From Dendrolimus kikuchii (taxonomy: Eukaryota > Arthropoda > Insecta > Lepidoptera > Lasiocampidae): a DNA stretch of 64,000 nt. Below the pieces are notes generated by a model. It searched no databases and had not been told where the DNA came from. It was given only the letters and a program-made list of their open reading frames with translations. The stretch is from contig CM034407.1 in NCBI GenBank assembly GCA_019925095.2, positions 17,862,710 through 17,926,709 of the forward strand, read 5' to 3'. Of this stretch, positions 52,922 to 63,510 are shown piece after piece. The position numbers and the translations under genes are program-made. Position 1 is the first letter of the stretch; each line of letters begins with the position of its first letter.

Positions 52922-53066
52922 ACATACATACATACATAACTTCACGCCAGTTCCCTTGAGGGGTAGGCACGAACAACAGAGTGCCATTTAGGCTTATTCT
53001 TACACACCTCACTTGCCTCTTTGACATTCATAACTCTTGTCATGCAAGCTCGTCTGTTCTTAAGGC
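52922..53066 (-). mobile_element. short family R insertion
   Basis: (TATG)n at 52922-52935, C-terminal codons, then the duplication TTTATAATTT (52912-52921 and 53067-53076). Confidence 0.75.
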
Positions 53067-53302
53067 TTTATAATTTCACCCGTATTTTTATTCAATGGTT
53101 TTTTGTTTTCAATATATAATTATATTATATGTATATTTATGTAGTATTATTTTAGTATAAATACATAAAATAATCTAAGGTTTTGGAATAAACATGTATA
53201 CGTAGTTTTTTTAGTGAATCGAATTGATTTAATGAAATGCAACAACCCTTTGGTAGCAAAACTAAAATTGAAAAAGAAGACGCCTTAGAACCTAACTGTT
53301 TT

Positions 53303-53584
53303 ATTTTTTTATGTTTATTGCTTGGCAACTAGGCCTTTAAGCCAGGCGCAATTGTATTGTAGGCTACAATCGACGCCGTATAATGGAGTTTTTGTGAAAA
53401 CTCGAAAGGCCACATTTGGCTATTTAGTTCGCGCATTTAGTTTCTCGCAAAACCACATAATTACTACTCAAAAACTATCAATATCCTACAAATATTGTTC
53501 ATTTTAGAGTAATTTTACACATTTTTAGAAAATAAAACTGCACAGCACAACGTCCCCTTTCAATTCCCGCCAAAAATCCCGACG
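53303..53584 (-). mobile_element. SINE-like repeat, family V
   Basis: Same two ends as the other V copies. 10-bp duplication TAACTGTTTT (53293-53302 and 53585-53594). Confidence 0.75.
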
Positions 53585-53731
53585 TAACTGTTTTTACTAC
53601 TTCGCCATACATTAATTATTCATTACAGAATTAATAAAATTGCACGATATTTATTTATATATTTCGGTAGTTGGATGAAAAAATAATTGAAGTACATGTT
53701 TTATAACATTATATAATGCACCAGTAAAGAG

Positions 53732-53809
<78 letters not shown>
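53732..53809. repeat. (TA)n microsatellite, ~78 bp
   Basis: Uninterrupted alternating TA. Length is likely polymorphic and may be misassembled. Confidence 0.95.
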
Positions 53810-53811
<2 letters not shown>

Positions 53812-54309
53812 CCAACCAATTAAAAAAAATATTATTGGACTCCAGTTTTCTTGACTTCATTTATAGTTACGTTACGTTACGGTACGTTAGATCCATTGAC
53901 TTTCTTAAGTATCAAATCGGGCTTCTTATTTTGTGATTAACTATATTATAGCTTCTAAAATAGTGCAAATTGTGTTTGTGTGTTTTATCTTTTTTGAATT
54001 ATGACGTGGAAATATCTGAAAAAAGCTGAAGTTGTAGATTTTCCAAAACGCTTTAAAGGAATACTAATTTAGACGGTACTCCACGAGTATTTATTGAGAT
54101 ATAGAGTTGTTTTAAATAAATACTCTTTTATAGTTCCCTAGTCAAATAATGAAACCAGTCGAAGATTGTCACCTTATACCGTGCCGTTTACACGAGCGCT
54201 TACGGGATATAGATTATCCTTATCTATAAATCTCGTAAAGGCTATTAAAGCTGAAGGATTTATAACACGAATTCAATGGAAAGAGACCCTAAGGTAACAT
54301 TGTGGCTGT
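53810..54309. other. no recognised feature
   Basis: AT-rich; contains the short tandem ACGTTACGTTACGGTACGTTA near 53870. Confidence 0.35.
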
Positions 54310-55607
54310 GGGTAATGAATTTATTTACTTGGGACTGGTTTATTTGCTGTCCGTACCAATAAGTGTTAAAGTGAGTTTGTTCCTGTGTTGTTGAGGGAAA
54401 TTTGAATTGTAACGTTACGTTATACATAATAAGACTACGTTTTAACGGTTTTAAGCGCGGTAATTTTATTTGATTTTGGTTTTTCCGACGTTTCGGCCAC
54501 TTTTCAGTGGCCGTGATCACGGACGACAAAGATGTCAAGTGTCAACGAGTATTGTTAAAGTTTTATTTAGCCTACCGCCAACTTGTTAATTTTAATTATT
54601 TAATTTTAATTTTGTTTATGGTTATTATTTACTCTATGGGAGCCTAATCTAATTTACTACCGCTTCGCAACATGTTATGGCTTGAAGAGAAGAAGAGGCG
54701 CAAGAAACTCTTCAGCAAACATGCCTAGCTCTAATAATTTTATATAAAATTAAAATGGGTGGAAGGAAAAATAAAAGTAATTATCAATCAAGTTGTTTGT
54801 GTTCCGTTGTACGCAGAAAGAGCTCACAGTGTCTTGAGGTCTGGCAGCTGGTTTTTGCTGGGTTTGGGTCTTAATCGTTTTGATGATTGGATCCCAAACA
54901 GGTGGTACTTCCAACCATCTTCTCCATTGAAATTTGGGTGTTTTTTTGATTTCAATAGCCTCACGCATCATTCTAGGTATAAAACGATTCTCTTACGCGA
55001 GGATTTGTGGGTTATCGAATCTGATGTAGTGGTTGGGTTTATCCAGCGTGTGTTCACTGATCGCAGACTTCGTAACGTAGTTTTATTGTGTATACAAGTC
55101 ACGAAAACTTAAGAAAATATTACGTTACACAGTTTTATTATCAACTAGCATTCGCCCGCGACTTTATCCACGTCAGACAGCTTGTAAAGATTAAAGTTGT
55201 TATATAAATATTTAAAATCAAAGGGTATTTTCAGCAGGGCAATGAGTTTTTTTATCATGGGATATATGAATCTTGGGAATTCCCATAAAAACCAGGAATA
55301 AATAATGTTACATAGACTTCGAAAACACAACGTAAGCTATCGACTTTATGGAAATTGTTTCAGAATCAGGTAATTTTTATGTACCCTAACCACTTTAACC
55401 CATTCCCGGTAAAATCCCGCGGGATTCCCAGACCTTGAGTACTGCAAATTTGAAAACAGAACGTAAGCAATCGTCTAGGGGAAATTGTAAAATTTACTCA
55501 GGACTTGCTTATTTGCTGACCGTACCTTTAAGTGATAAAGTGAGTTTGTTTCTGTGTTGCTGACGGGAACTTGAAGCCTAACGTTACGTTATACAGGTTT
55601 ATTATCA
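54310..55607. repeat. local duplication flanking the Penelope-like insertion
   Basis: 54325-54425 (TTTATTTGCTGTCCGTACCA ... GTAACGTTACGTTATAC) is repeated at 55507-55597 (CTTATTTGCTGACCGTACCT ... CTAACGTTACGTTATAC). The text after the Penelope insertion (ACAGTTTTATTATCAA, 55130-55146) is repeated at 55593-55608. The first unit is interrupted by the Penelope copy and by a Helitron-like CTAG end at 55147-55150. Confidence 0.5.
54426..55119 (-). mobile_element. Penelope-like element fragment with GIY-YIG-side coding remnant
   Basis: Minus-sense. Leader at 55119-55085; broken coding region, with REAIEIKKTPKFQ...PPVWDPIIK at 54860-54970, the motif near the C-terminus of Penelope-like ORFs; then terminal repeat 54740-54430 with CACTGAAAAGTGGCCGAAAC. 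Flanks TTACGTTATAC (54415-54425) and TTACGTTACAC (55120-55130) are an 11-bp duplication with one mismatch. RT is absent. Confidence 0.7.
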
Positions 55608-55669
55608 AAAACGTATATAATCTAATTAGAAGCTCAAAGTAGTTGTTGGAGGTCTAAAGTTGTGTTAAA

Positions 55670-55910
55670 GTCGAAGGCGCCGCTACGCGCATCTACTCCT
55701 TCCATAATTACAGTTACAGCGGGCTACGGGGCTACAGGACCCCGTCCGCAGAAGGGGGACCGGCGGTCGAAGGCGCTGCTACGCGCATCTCCTCTTCCCA
55801 TAATTACCGTCATACGGGGCTACGGGGGCAGCAACGGACTCCCCCCCTTATTGGTGAAGTGGGTCACTCTGCCACTGGGGTGGCATTACTGCCGAGCGTA
55901 GGGGCGTCAC
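55670..55910. repeat. GC-rich block with ~100-bp tandem duplication
   Basis: GTCGAAGGCGCCGCTACGCG at 55670 recurs as GTCGAAGGCGCTGCTACGCG at about 55767, each followed by CATAATTAC and GGGGCTACGGGG text. It directly abuts the putative gypsy LTR. Identity unknown. Confidence 0.45.
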
Positions 55911-55912
55911 GG

Positions 55913-56066
55913 TGCAGTAACTCTGTTCTAGATCCCGAGACGCCTCGTAAAATTGCGGATACAAGGGCGTAGCTTAAGGTTTAGTTTACCGTGGAGAACC
56001 GTTCGCTGAGAGTTATGAAATATGCAACTACCCGCAATTTATATACATTACATTTCCCCCCTTTTT
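55913..56066 (-). mobile_element. putative 3' LTR and polypurine tract of the gypsy element
   Basis: On the minus strand downstream of the gag-pol stop is AAAAAGGGGGGAAA (56066-56053), a good polypurine tract. It is followed by TGTAATGTATATAAATTGCG, which carries a TATA motif. A CA end at 55913 would give a ~140-bp LTR, short but compatible with the Mag group, whose LTRs are small. The inner boundary is firm, the outer one is a guess. Confidence 0.45.
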
Positions 56067-56330
56067 ATTACATCAAAATAAAAGTAAATAGAAAAAAAAT
56101 CAGTTTCATTACGCATATTACATCAAAATAAAAGTAAATAGAAAAAAAAAAGTAATGTATAGATAAATTTTTTTTTTTTTACATGAGTTTGAAAAAAAAA
56201 GTTTACAATATTATTAACGTTTAGATAAGTTAAATAGAATATTAAGTAACTATTTATTATGTACAGCATACTTATAAGATAGAGAAAAAAAAATCCAAGC
56301 AAGATCTCGAAATCTATATTGAATTTATGC

Positions 56331-59300
56331 TTATTTTTTATTTTGCTTGCGTGGGCGAAGGCACATACGCGACGACGGAACTTCAGCTAGTTCCTCGCAA
56401 TCTGAATGCGTTTTTATAGGGGACGATTCAGAGGATTGCGAGGTTGGCGAGTATAATGACTCAGCATTAGCGTAACTGGTCGACGACGAAGCTGGTGAAC
56501 CTTGCAATGTCTCGATGTGTTTTGAACCATTAAGATTGTTATTATCTTCACCCTTGTTTCCAGACTCGTCGTTTAATGTGAGGGCCCAGGAATAACGTTT
56601 TGGTTTTGCCGATATTAGCTGATCCGCGTGTTTAGTGCTTAATTTTTCATTGTCTGTTGCTACTTCATAAGTTACTGCCCCTGTGCGCTTTGATATTATA
56701 CCATCTTTCCAATTTGGTCCGTTCTTTGAGAAGTTTTTAACTAGCACTTGATCTCCACAGTTAAATTCCCGGTGCGTGCCACCAGAGTGTGCCACTTGTG
56801 TACACTGAGCCTTTGCCACGCACTCCTGAGGCGATGGTGTGCGTAAAAGGTCCAGACGTGTGCGTAATCGTCGTCCTATCATTGCTACTGCCGGTTCACG
56901 CTGAGTACTGCTATGAGAACTATTTCGATACTGTAGTAAAAACTTACTCAATGCAATTTCTGCATTCACACCTTCGGCTCTCGCTTTCTTTAAAACTTTC
57001 TTAATGGTTTTTACCGCATTTTCTGCCGCTCCGTTGCTAGAAGGGTGATAAGGTGCCGTCAATACATGTTGAATGCCATTCTTCTTTAGAAACTGTTCGA
57101 ATTCCGCTGACGTAAACGGAGGGCCCCCATCTGTTACTAACTGCCGAGGAATTCCGAATCTAGAAAATAGTTCTCTAAATTTGGTGATTACTAAAGACGC
57201 TGTAGTTCCTGATCGCATTGTGTTTACTTCGATCCATTTAGAGTGCGCGTCGATGACAAGCAAGTAATAATCGCCGTGATGGTATAAAAAATCGGCATGT
57301 AATCTTACCCATGGCTCAGGCGGCCAGACGTAAGGAACGGGAGTTGCGTGAGGAGGTGCGTCGCGCACTTCGTTACATGCAACACACGAGCGAGCCCGAA
57401 TTTCTATGTCCTTGTCAATTTGTGGCCACCATACATAATTGCGAGCGATCTGTTTCATGCGCACTATGCCCACGTGACCCGTATGTATTTCTTCGACGAC
57501 ACGTTCGCGAAGTTTTCGCGGGATCACAATGCGATATCCCCAAACGACGCAACCGTGATCGGTATATAGTGTTTCCTTACGATGGAAGTATGGCTTTTCA
57601 TTTTCAATTTCAGTGACATTAGGCCATCCGCTTACTATATATGAATAAATTTTACACAATATGGGATCTTTTTTTGTTTCTCTGGCCACATCTCTGTGAC
57701 TCAATGGAAAGCTATCTTCTACAAAATGTAGATAGGTTGCTTCTTCGTCATATTCAGATGATTTGTCCTCAGAACACATTAAAGGTAAACGCGATAGTCC
57801 GTCAGCATTACAATTTTTACTTGACGATACGAATACGATATTAAAATCGTATGCAGCTAATCGTATTGCATATCGTTGAAGGCGACTAGCTGCTGTTTGT
57901 GGTATGCCATGTTTCGGACCGAAAATATACGAAAGAGCCCTATGATCGGAACGTAACGTAAATTTACGACCAAAAACATATTGGTGGTGTCTTGCTACTC
58001 CATATACTATTGCGAGAGCCTCTTTGTCGATTTGACTATATCGTTGTTCCGCAGTGTTCAGAGTCCTTGACGCGCAGCATACTATACGCTCAGAGCCGTC
58101 GGGGTAAGTATGTGAAAGTACGGCACCCAGCCCGTAAGCGCTGCTGTCTACCGCAAGTACTAGCGGCAGATCCGGAGAGTAGTGTGCTAGTGCCGGACCG
58201 TTCACTAACTGAGTCTTTATACTGGTAAATGCATGTTGACATTCGTCTGTCCAACCCCACGCTGCGCCTTTCGCTAACAAAGCGTACAAAGGATGTAATA
58301 ACGTGCTTATGTTACACAAAAACCGTGAATAATAGTTAATTAAACCGAGCGCAGCCCGTAACTGCGATATGTTCTTAGGTTCTGGTAGGTTTACAATTGC
58401 TGCAATCTTGCTAGGATCCGTATATATCCCATGCCTATTTATTTTATAACCTAAAAAGCTAACTTCATTCTTAAAAAAATCGCATTTTTCCAATTTAATG
58501 CGCAAGCCAGCGTCTCTTAATCTCGACAACACAGCCTTTAAGCTTTTTAAATGCAGTTCCCTTGATTTTCCAGTAATACAAATGTCGTCACTAAAACAAA
58601 CTACATTATCTATTCCACACAAAGTTTCTTCAATTATCTTTTGAAACATTTCCGGCAAACATTTTAAGCCGAAAGGTGCCCTGCGGTATATATATATACC
58701 TACATGTGTAGTGATTGCAGTGAGTGGTTGCGAGTCTTTATCTAATATAAGCTGCAGATATGCATTTTTTAAATCTATTTTCGTATATTGTAGTCCACCA
58801 CTGAGCGTTGCGAATAACTGTTCAATACGAGGCAAAGGGTAATGAAAGTCTTTTAGAAGTTTGTTAACAGTAATCTTATAGTCACCGCAAATACGAATCG
58901 AGCCATCCCTTTTTATGATGGGTACTATAGGTGTCCCATAGTCTGACCTTTCTACTTTAGTTATTATGTTCTCAGATTCTAATCTACGCAATTCCTGTTC
59001 GACAGGTAAGCGCAACGCTAGCGGTAATGGACGTGCTTTGCAAAATATAGGTTGTGTATCTTTTAAATACAATTTAATTTCAGTTTTGAAAGTGCCAATG
59101 CCTTCCTTAAATATGTCTGGAAATTCGATCTTTATATCTTTAATTATCCCCACACTATCTTCTACATTTGTTATACTAAATAAATTTATATTTTTAAAAT
59201 TTAATTTGCGTAACCAATGCCTGCCTAATAGCGGCGGTCCTCCGTTCTCGATAATAAACAAAGGTAAACAAAGGGAGCGACCGTCTCGTTCCACCCGCAC

Positions 59301-60398
59301 CAGCGTGCGCCCGAGTGGGACGATAGCGCCGCCAGAATAAGAGTGAAATTTTGTATTATCGCTCATAATTGATAAGTCGGAAAAGTATTGATCGAAAAAT
59401 TGTTTTGATACAGCCGATATTTTGCTTCCGGTGTCGATTTCAAACAGAATATTTATATTTTCTACTCTTAACTCTATGTAATATGGATCGTCCTTACTTG
59501 TTTTCGCCGGTACCAAATTATAATATAATCCATCACTAGCATCACTGTCGCTGTCTGTGTCTCTTATATTGTAATTTTGATACTTATTTTTATTCATTTG
59601 AACGTCCTTTATTTTAACAGAGCACATTCGGGCTAAATGCCCTTTTTCACTGCACTTTTTGCATACATATAATTTAAAACGACACTTATTCGGTGTGTGG
59701 TTCTGCTTTCCACATCGCCAGCAAGCTGATCGCCCGCCTCCGCCCGTGGCCTGGGCCCCACTGCCACTGGGAGCTGCCACACGGTGGAGACCGCCACCGC
59801 CCTGCCCGAGTCCTCCGTCGCCCGGCGCACAGCGCAGCGCGGGCCCGAGGCCTGCCGCGCCGCCGTCGCCACCGCTGCTGCCCGCGGTGTCCGCGTGCCG
59901 CCCGGCTGCCTCCAGCGCCAGCGCCAATTCCACCGCCCTTTTATAGTCTAGCGCAGGTTCAGCGAATAGGCGGGATCGCATCTCTTCGCTTCGCAACCCG
60001 GACACAAACTGATCTCTAAGATTTTCTTCGAGATTGTTACCGAAATTACAATAGGTCGCAAGATGCTTGAGATTTTGTAGGAAGGTACCTGCATTTTCTG
60101 TCTCCGCCTGACGCCGCTTCCGAAATACGTGCCTTTCGGCTATTTCCGACCTTTTTGGTTCCAGATGATCGCGTACTAATTTAACCAACTCCTCGAAATT
60201 TTGACTCTCCGGGTGCTGGGGCGAACATAAATCACACATAACTTGGTACGTCGCTGCTCCAACGTGTGTGATCAACGTCGCCACGCGCAACTCACTTTTA
60301 ATGTCGTTTAACAAAATTAATTGCTCAACGAGTCTGACATACGCGTCCCAATTAACGCGACCGTGTATATCGAATTCGTATAGTTTTCTGAAAGGCAT
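56331..60398 (-). CDS. Ty3/gypsy (Mag-like) gag-pol polyprotein, 1355 aa
   Basis: Single uninterrupted ORF. Gag 1-~225, then two CCHC knuckles (C226-x2-C229-x4-H234-x4-C239 and C246-x2-C249-x4-H254-x4-C259). Protease with D322-T-G. RT ~450-650 with D542 and FSDD 602-605. RNase H ~745-870 (D750, E793, D818). Integrase: zinc-binding H972/H975/C1005/C1008 and the catalytic triad D1036, D1090, E1126 with 35 residues between the last two. A GPY/F-like module follows (NGPNWKDGIISKRTG). No envelope ORF follows, and no frameshift separates gag from pol, as in Mag-group elements. A Gly/Ala-rich patch at 170-225 is GC-rich. All key residues are present, so the protein may be functional, but the 5' LTR is not identifiable. 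Confidence 0.92.
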   Translation of the reverse strand: MPFRKLYEFDIHGRVNWDAYVRLVEQLILLNDIKSELRVATLITHVGAATYQVMCDLCSPQHPESQNFEELVKLVRDHLEPKRSEIAERHVFRKRRQAETENAGTFLQNLKHLATYCNFGNNLEENLRDQFVSGLRSEEMRSRLFAEPALDYKRAVELALALEAAGRHADTAGSSGGDGGAAGLGPALRCAPGDGGLGQGGGGLHRVAAPSGSGAQATGGGGRSACWRCGKQNHTPNKCRFKLYVCKKCSEKGHLARMCSVKIKDVQMNKNKYQNYNIRDTDSDSDASDGLYYNLVPAKTSKDDPYYIELRVENINILFEIDTGSKISAVSKQFFDQYFSDLSIMSDNTKFHSYSGGAIVPLGRTLVRVERDGRSLCLPLFIIENGGPPLLGRHWLRKLNFKNINLFSITNVEDSVGIIKDIKIEFPDIFKEGIGTFKTEIKLYLKDTQPIFCKARPLPLALRLPVEQELRRLESENIITKVERSDYGTPIVPIIKRDGSIRICGDYKITVNKLLKDFHYPLPRIEQLFATLSGGLQYTKIDLKNAYLQLILDKDSQPLTAITTHVGIYIYRRAPFGLKCLPEMFQKIIEETLCGIDNVVCFSDDICITGKSRELHLKSLKAVLSRLRDAGLRIKLEKCDFFKNEVSFLGYKINRHGIYTDPSKIAAIVNLPEPKNISQLRAALGLINYYSRFLCNISTLLHPLYALLAKGAAWGWTDECQHAFTSIKTQLVNGPALAHYSPDLPLVLAVDSSAYGLGAVLSHTYPDGSERIVCCASRTLNTAEQRYSQIDKEALAIVYGVARHHQYVFGRKFTLRSDHRALSYIFGPKHGIPQTAASRLQRYAIRLAAYDFNIVFVSSSKNCNADGLSRLPLMCSEDKSSEYDEEATYLHFVEDSFPLSHRDVARETKKDPILCKIYSYIVSGWPNVTEIENEKPYFHRKETLYTDHGCVVWGYRIVIPRKLRERVVEEIHTGHVGIVRMKQIARNYVWWPQIDKDIEIRARSCVACNEVRDAPPHATPVPYVWPPEPWVRLHADFLYHHGDYYLLVIDAHSKWIEVNTMRSGTTASLVITKFRELFSRFGIPRQLVTDGGPPFTSAEFEQFLKKNGIQHVLTAPYHPSSNGAAENAVKTIKKVLKKARAEGVNAEIALSKFLLQYRNSSHSSTQREPAVAMIGRRLRTRLDLLRTPSPQECVAKAQCTQVAHSGGTHREFNCGDQVLVKNFSKNGPNWKDGIISKRTGAVTYEVATDNEKLSTKHADQLISAKPKRYSWALTLNDESGNKGEDNNNLNGSKHIETLQGSPASSSTSYANAESLYSPTSQSSESSPIKTHSDCEELAEVPSSRMCLRPRKQNKK

Positions 60399-60429
60399 TT
60401 TACTGAATACGTATTTTAAAAAGAATATT

Positions 60430-60439
60430 CTCGTCGCCA
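60430..60439 (-). promoter_or_regulatory. putative tRNA primer-binding site of the gypsy element
   Basis: Minus strand TGGCGACGAG, two bases after a CTCA that could end the 5' LTR. It would pair with the 3' end of a serine tRNA ending ...CTCGTCG-CCA, and serine-tRNA priming is what I recall for Mag. Sequence beyond 60442 does not match the candidate 3' LTR except for a few bases, so the 5' LTR is truncated or replaced. Confidence 0.5.
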
Positions 60440-60493
60440 GTTGAGATTACTCTAACAAAACAATATGACAGCGGTATTGAGACTGTTTATTAC

Positions 60494-60605
60494 GTATAAT
60501 GAGACTGAAACCTGGCCACTAATGCCGGAACAGAACTCAAGGTTGTTAAGGCTATATACCCCAGACCAAGGGAGGTAACTATCCTGTCGGACAAATACCC
60601 TACTG
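60494..60605 (-). repeat. family S head/middle fragment
   Basis: GAAACCTGGCCACTAATGCC...CTATCCTGTCGGACAAATAC. It lies where the 5' LTR of the gypsy element would be expected. Confidence 0.5.
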
Positions 60606-60790
60606 GAATGAACTTCCTCCCACGGTATGGGATTCTTCAAAAAGGTCGTTAACAGATATAGTTTGAAGACTCAACGAGGTAGGCAACACATCGGCGCCCT
60701 TGATGTTGCAGTAGTCCATGGGCAACGGTAACCACTTGCAATCAAGTAGACCCGTAAGCCAATTGCTTGCAAGCAAATATAAAAAACCCT
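60606..60790 (+). repeat. LINE C-terminus and 3' tail, decayed
   Basis: TGGAATGAACTTCCTCCCAC resembles the WNELP coding motif of the 990-aa LINE. It continues to CCATGGGCAACGGTAACCAC and AAATATAAAAAA. Confidence 0.45.
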
Positions 60791-61440
60791 CCAGTCTCCA
60801 AGATAGTTAGTTACCCAACATAATTTCCAGCGCAAATTATATCGGTCGATGATGTATGTTAATTAAAGCAGTCGGAACATAAACTCATCGTAAGTGAGAA
60901 GGAAGGTTATCTTTGTTTACATAGATGAGTAATGCAATCAACTGCACTCAACGTCACAGGATATTTATAGGCAAATCTTCCGGGAGCGAATAGCGCTTAA
61001 CCTATATGATTCCTTGCTCTCAAAATAAACTAAGGTTAGAACTAGTCTCCCATATAAAAACACATTGTAATAGTTTTTAGATTATTATACTATTATTAAT
61101 GAGTTGGATTACTGACTAGATAATATTTGCGGGTAGTTGTGATTACTCGGCTCGTTTGATCATCGCTCGGATGTATAGCGAGTAAGTGACGGACGATCAG
61201 TCTCACCCCGGCCTCGGTTGGATACACATCTTTTAGTAGTGCTCTAGAGTGGCTAATTATTTTGCAATGAATGAATGAATGAAATGAGATAAATCTCATT
61301 AAATTAAATTAACTAAAGTTAATTAGATCTCCATTTATTGCAGATTGCGATTAACCGACCTCGAGTATAGAATTATTCGCTTAATTAATTAAATCTGCAT
61401 TCTTGTGGAAGTAACATGCTCAGAATAAATATAGTTATAT
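60791..61440. other. no recognised feature
   Basis: AT-rich, with a short (GAAT)n at about 61267-61280. No exon or repeat family supported. Confidence 0.4.
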
Positions 61441-61445
61441 TTTTA

Positions 61446-61708
61446 AAAAAATATAGCATAAATTCAGCAGACAGGTAGACGGCCCACTTGATGGAAAGCG
61501 GTTACGCCCATGGACATTTGCAACACCAACGGTGCTACAAATGCACTGTTGCTCTATTAAATGGGAATGGACCTTGGTCACTAATGCCGGAACACAACTC
61601 AAGGTTGTTACGGCGGCATACTCTAGACCGGGGGTGGTAGCCATCCAGTCGGTCAAATGCCCTACCATCTGGTTGTGACGAAAGGCCGCCCGGCCGCAGG
61701 AAATTATA
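61446..61708 (-). mobile_element. family S repeat, diverged, small deletions
   Basis: Complete order of tail, middle and head. Short losses in the tail (GGTTACGCCCATGG) and in the head (GGTTGTGACGAAAGG). Confidence 0.75.
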
Positions 61709-61962
61709 AACGATTATCCTCTTTTATTCTCTGACGTTATGGATCTGTGTTCAGTTATTATACTTATGGGATAAATACATAGAAAGGGGTCTGGGCGTTT
61801 GTAGGCAAACACTCGTTAGGTGCGGATGTCGGATGGCGCGGTCGTCACGTGACGTGGGACAACACTGCACATGATTTATCACCTCCCACACACATCCATC
61901 AGGAGAGATATAGATTTTGACATATTTATTGGTACAGTAGCTGTTAATTGCAAATTGGCCCG

Positions 61963-62276
61963 AGTTTTTTTTTTTGCAGGAGTTCAGCAGACAGGCAGAC
62001 GGCCCACTAGATGGAAAGCGGTTACCATCGCCTATGGACATTTGCAACAACAAAGGTGCTACAAATGCGCTGCTGCTCTCTTAAAGGAGACTGGAACCTG
62101 GTCACTAATGCCGGAACACAACACAAGGTTGTTATGGCGGCATACTCTAGACCAGGGGTGATCGCCATCCAGTCGAGCAAATACTTTACCACCTGGCTGT
62201 GGGTTGTTTAGTCGCCTCTTACGACAGGCCGCCGGGCCGCAAGAAGTTGTATTCTTTCTCCGTTCCTGCACGGATA
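61963..62276 (-). mobile_element. family S repeat, full length
   Basis: Tail TTTTTTTGCAGGAG to head CACGGATA. Shares several variants (ACACAAGG, GATCGCCATCCAGTCGAGC) with the copy at 2331-2637, a second subfamily. Confidence 0.85.
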
Positions 62277-62573
62277 GCAGATTTTAGGAGATATACCTCA
62301 GATGTGCAATTTAAGCAGCTACAATAATTCTCAAGGTTTTATAACAGCATAGAAGACTGTCATAAACTTCAAAACCATACCATTATTTATGTTTATGGTA
62401 TTTTTGTCACTTTGGACTATTATCTCCCACTATTAGCTTTGTAATGATGTAAGAACGTTAGATTAAATCATACAAATATTTACAAAATTGTTTCCACAAA
62501 TTATATTATATTTAAGGGAGATAATAAAGAAATATTTATTAATTAGTACTATTAAGTTTGTTTGGAAATATAT

Positions 62574-63124
62574 TGTTACAACTTAGACCCCGACAAAGAC
62601 AAATTCCACGTACAAATCTGTAATAGCACATTTTATTACCTGTCGGCATTTGAACTGGTTGTAATCCTTTTTTGGTGCGTCTTCTTTTGTTCACTTTTGT
62701 ATTGGCATACGTTGTGCTGTTCAATGTACAATAGAACAATAGGTTGTTCTATTGTACTCGTTTACGGACGCTTGCAGGCTGCATTATTAGCTAGGTGTTG
62801 CCGATTACAATTACAAGCCAATTCTAGGAAATTGTGTCGACGTTGCCGGACGGGCACATTTGCATTTGAGAAGTATAAAACGACGGCCTGATGGAGAGAG
62901 GGGTCAGTTGAGCTACCACTACGATACGGGCGTGACGTGTGTACATTCGGTAATCTATTAGTGACGGACTTTGCGCGTTTTATTGAATTACGACCTTCTG
63001 CATTACATTTGGATTTGTTGTGTTCGGTTATATTTGTACCTGTGTTATACGTGTTTGTATAGTTCTAATAAACTCTATAATCATTCTAACGCCATTTTAT
63101 TTCGAGTCCCGGTAACTCGTAACA
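62574..63124 (+). mobile_element. solo LTR, 551 bp
   Basis: Starts TGTTAC and ends GTAACA, a perfect 6-bp inverted repeat with TG...CA, flanked by ATAT on both sides (62570-62573 and 63125-63128). Internal TATAAA at 62874-62879, and AATAAA at 63067-63072 about 55 bp before the end, give a U3-R-U5 layout. The 4-bp ATAT duplication suggests a gypsy-type integrase. It is unrelated in sequence to the gag-pol element's candidate LTR. Left by recombination between two LTRs. Confidence 0.75.
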
Positions 63125-63279
63125 ATATCGTACATACATACATTTTAAAACAGTTTTTATGTGCATTGGCGAACACAATACCTCGGCAAATGTCTAACAA
63201 AACTATGAATGCATAAATTTTGAATGAATATTAAAACAAGATGTCAGGTGCTAGGTTTTAGAATTCCACAGTTTACCTT

Positions 63280-63510
63280 TTTTTATTGCAGGAGATCAGC
63301 AGACAGGCAGACGGCCCACTTCATGGAAAGCGGTTACCATCGTCTATGGACATTTGCAACACCAAAGTTGCAACAAATGCGCTGCTGCTCTCTTAAGGGA
63401 AACTGGAACCTGGTCACTAATGCCGGAACACAACTTAAGGTTGTTATGACGACATACTTTAGACCAGGGGTGGTAGCCATCCAGTCGGGCAAGTGCCCTA
63501 CCACCTGGCA
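63280..63510 (-). mobile_element. family S repeat, 5'-truncated
   Basis: Intact tail and middle, ending after CTACCACCTGGC, nearly the same truncation point as the copy at 4096-4302. Confidence 0.75.

Noticed and set aside
53732..53809. Replication origin or scaffold element at the (TA)n run
   Set aside because: A plain dinucleotide microsatellite with no further evidence.
59633..60019. Plus-strand Pro/Arg-rich ORFs of 95-108 codons
   Set aside because: Antisense shadows of the Gly/Ala-rich linker of the gypsy gag region.
56331..60398. Endogenous retrovirus with an envelope gene
   Set aside because: No envelope-like ORF lies between the pol end and the polypurine tract; it is an env-less LTR retrotransposon.
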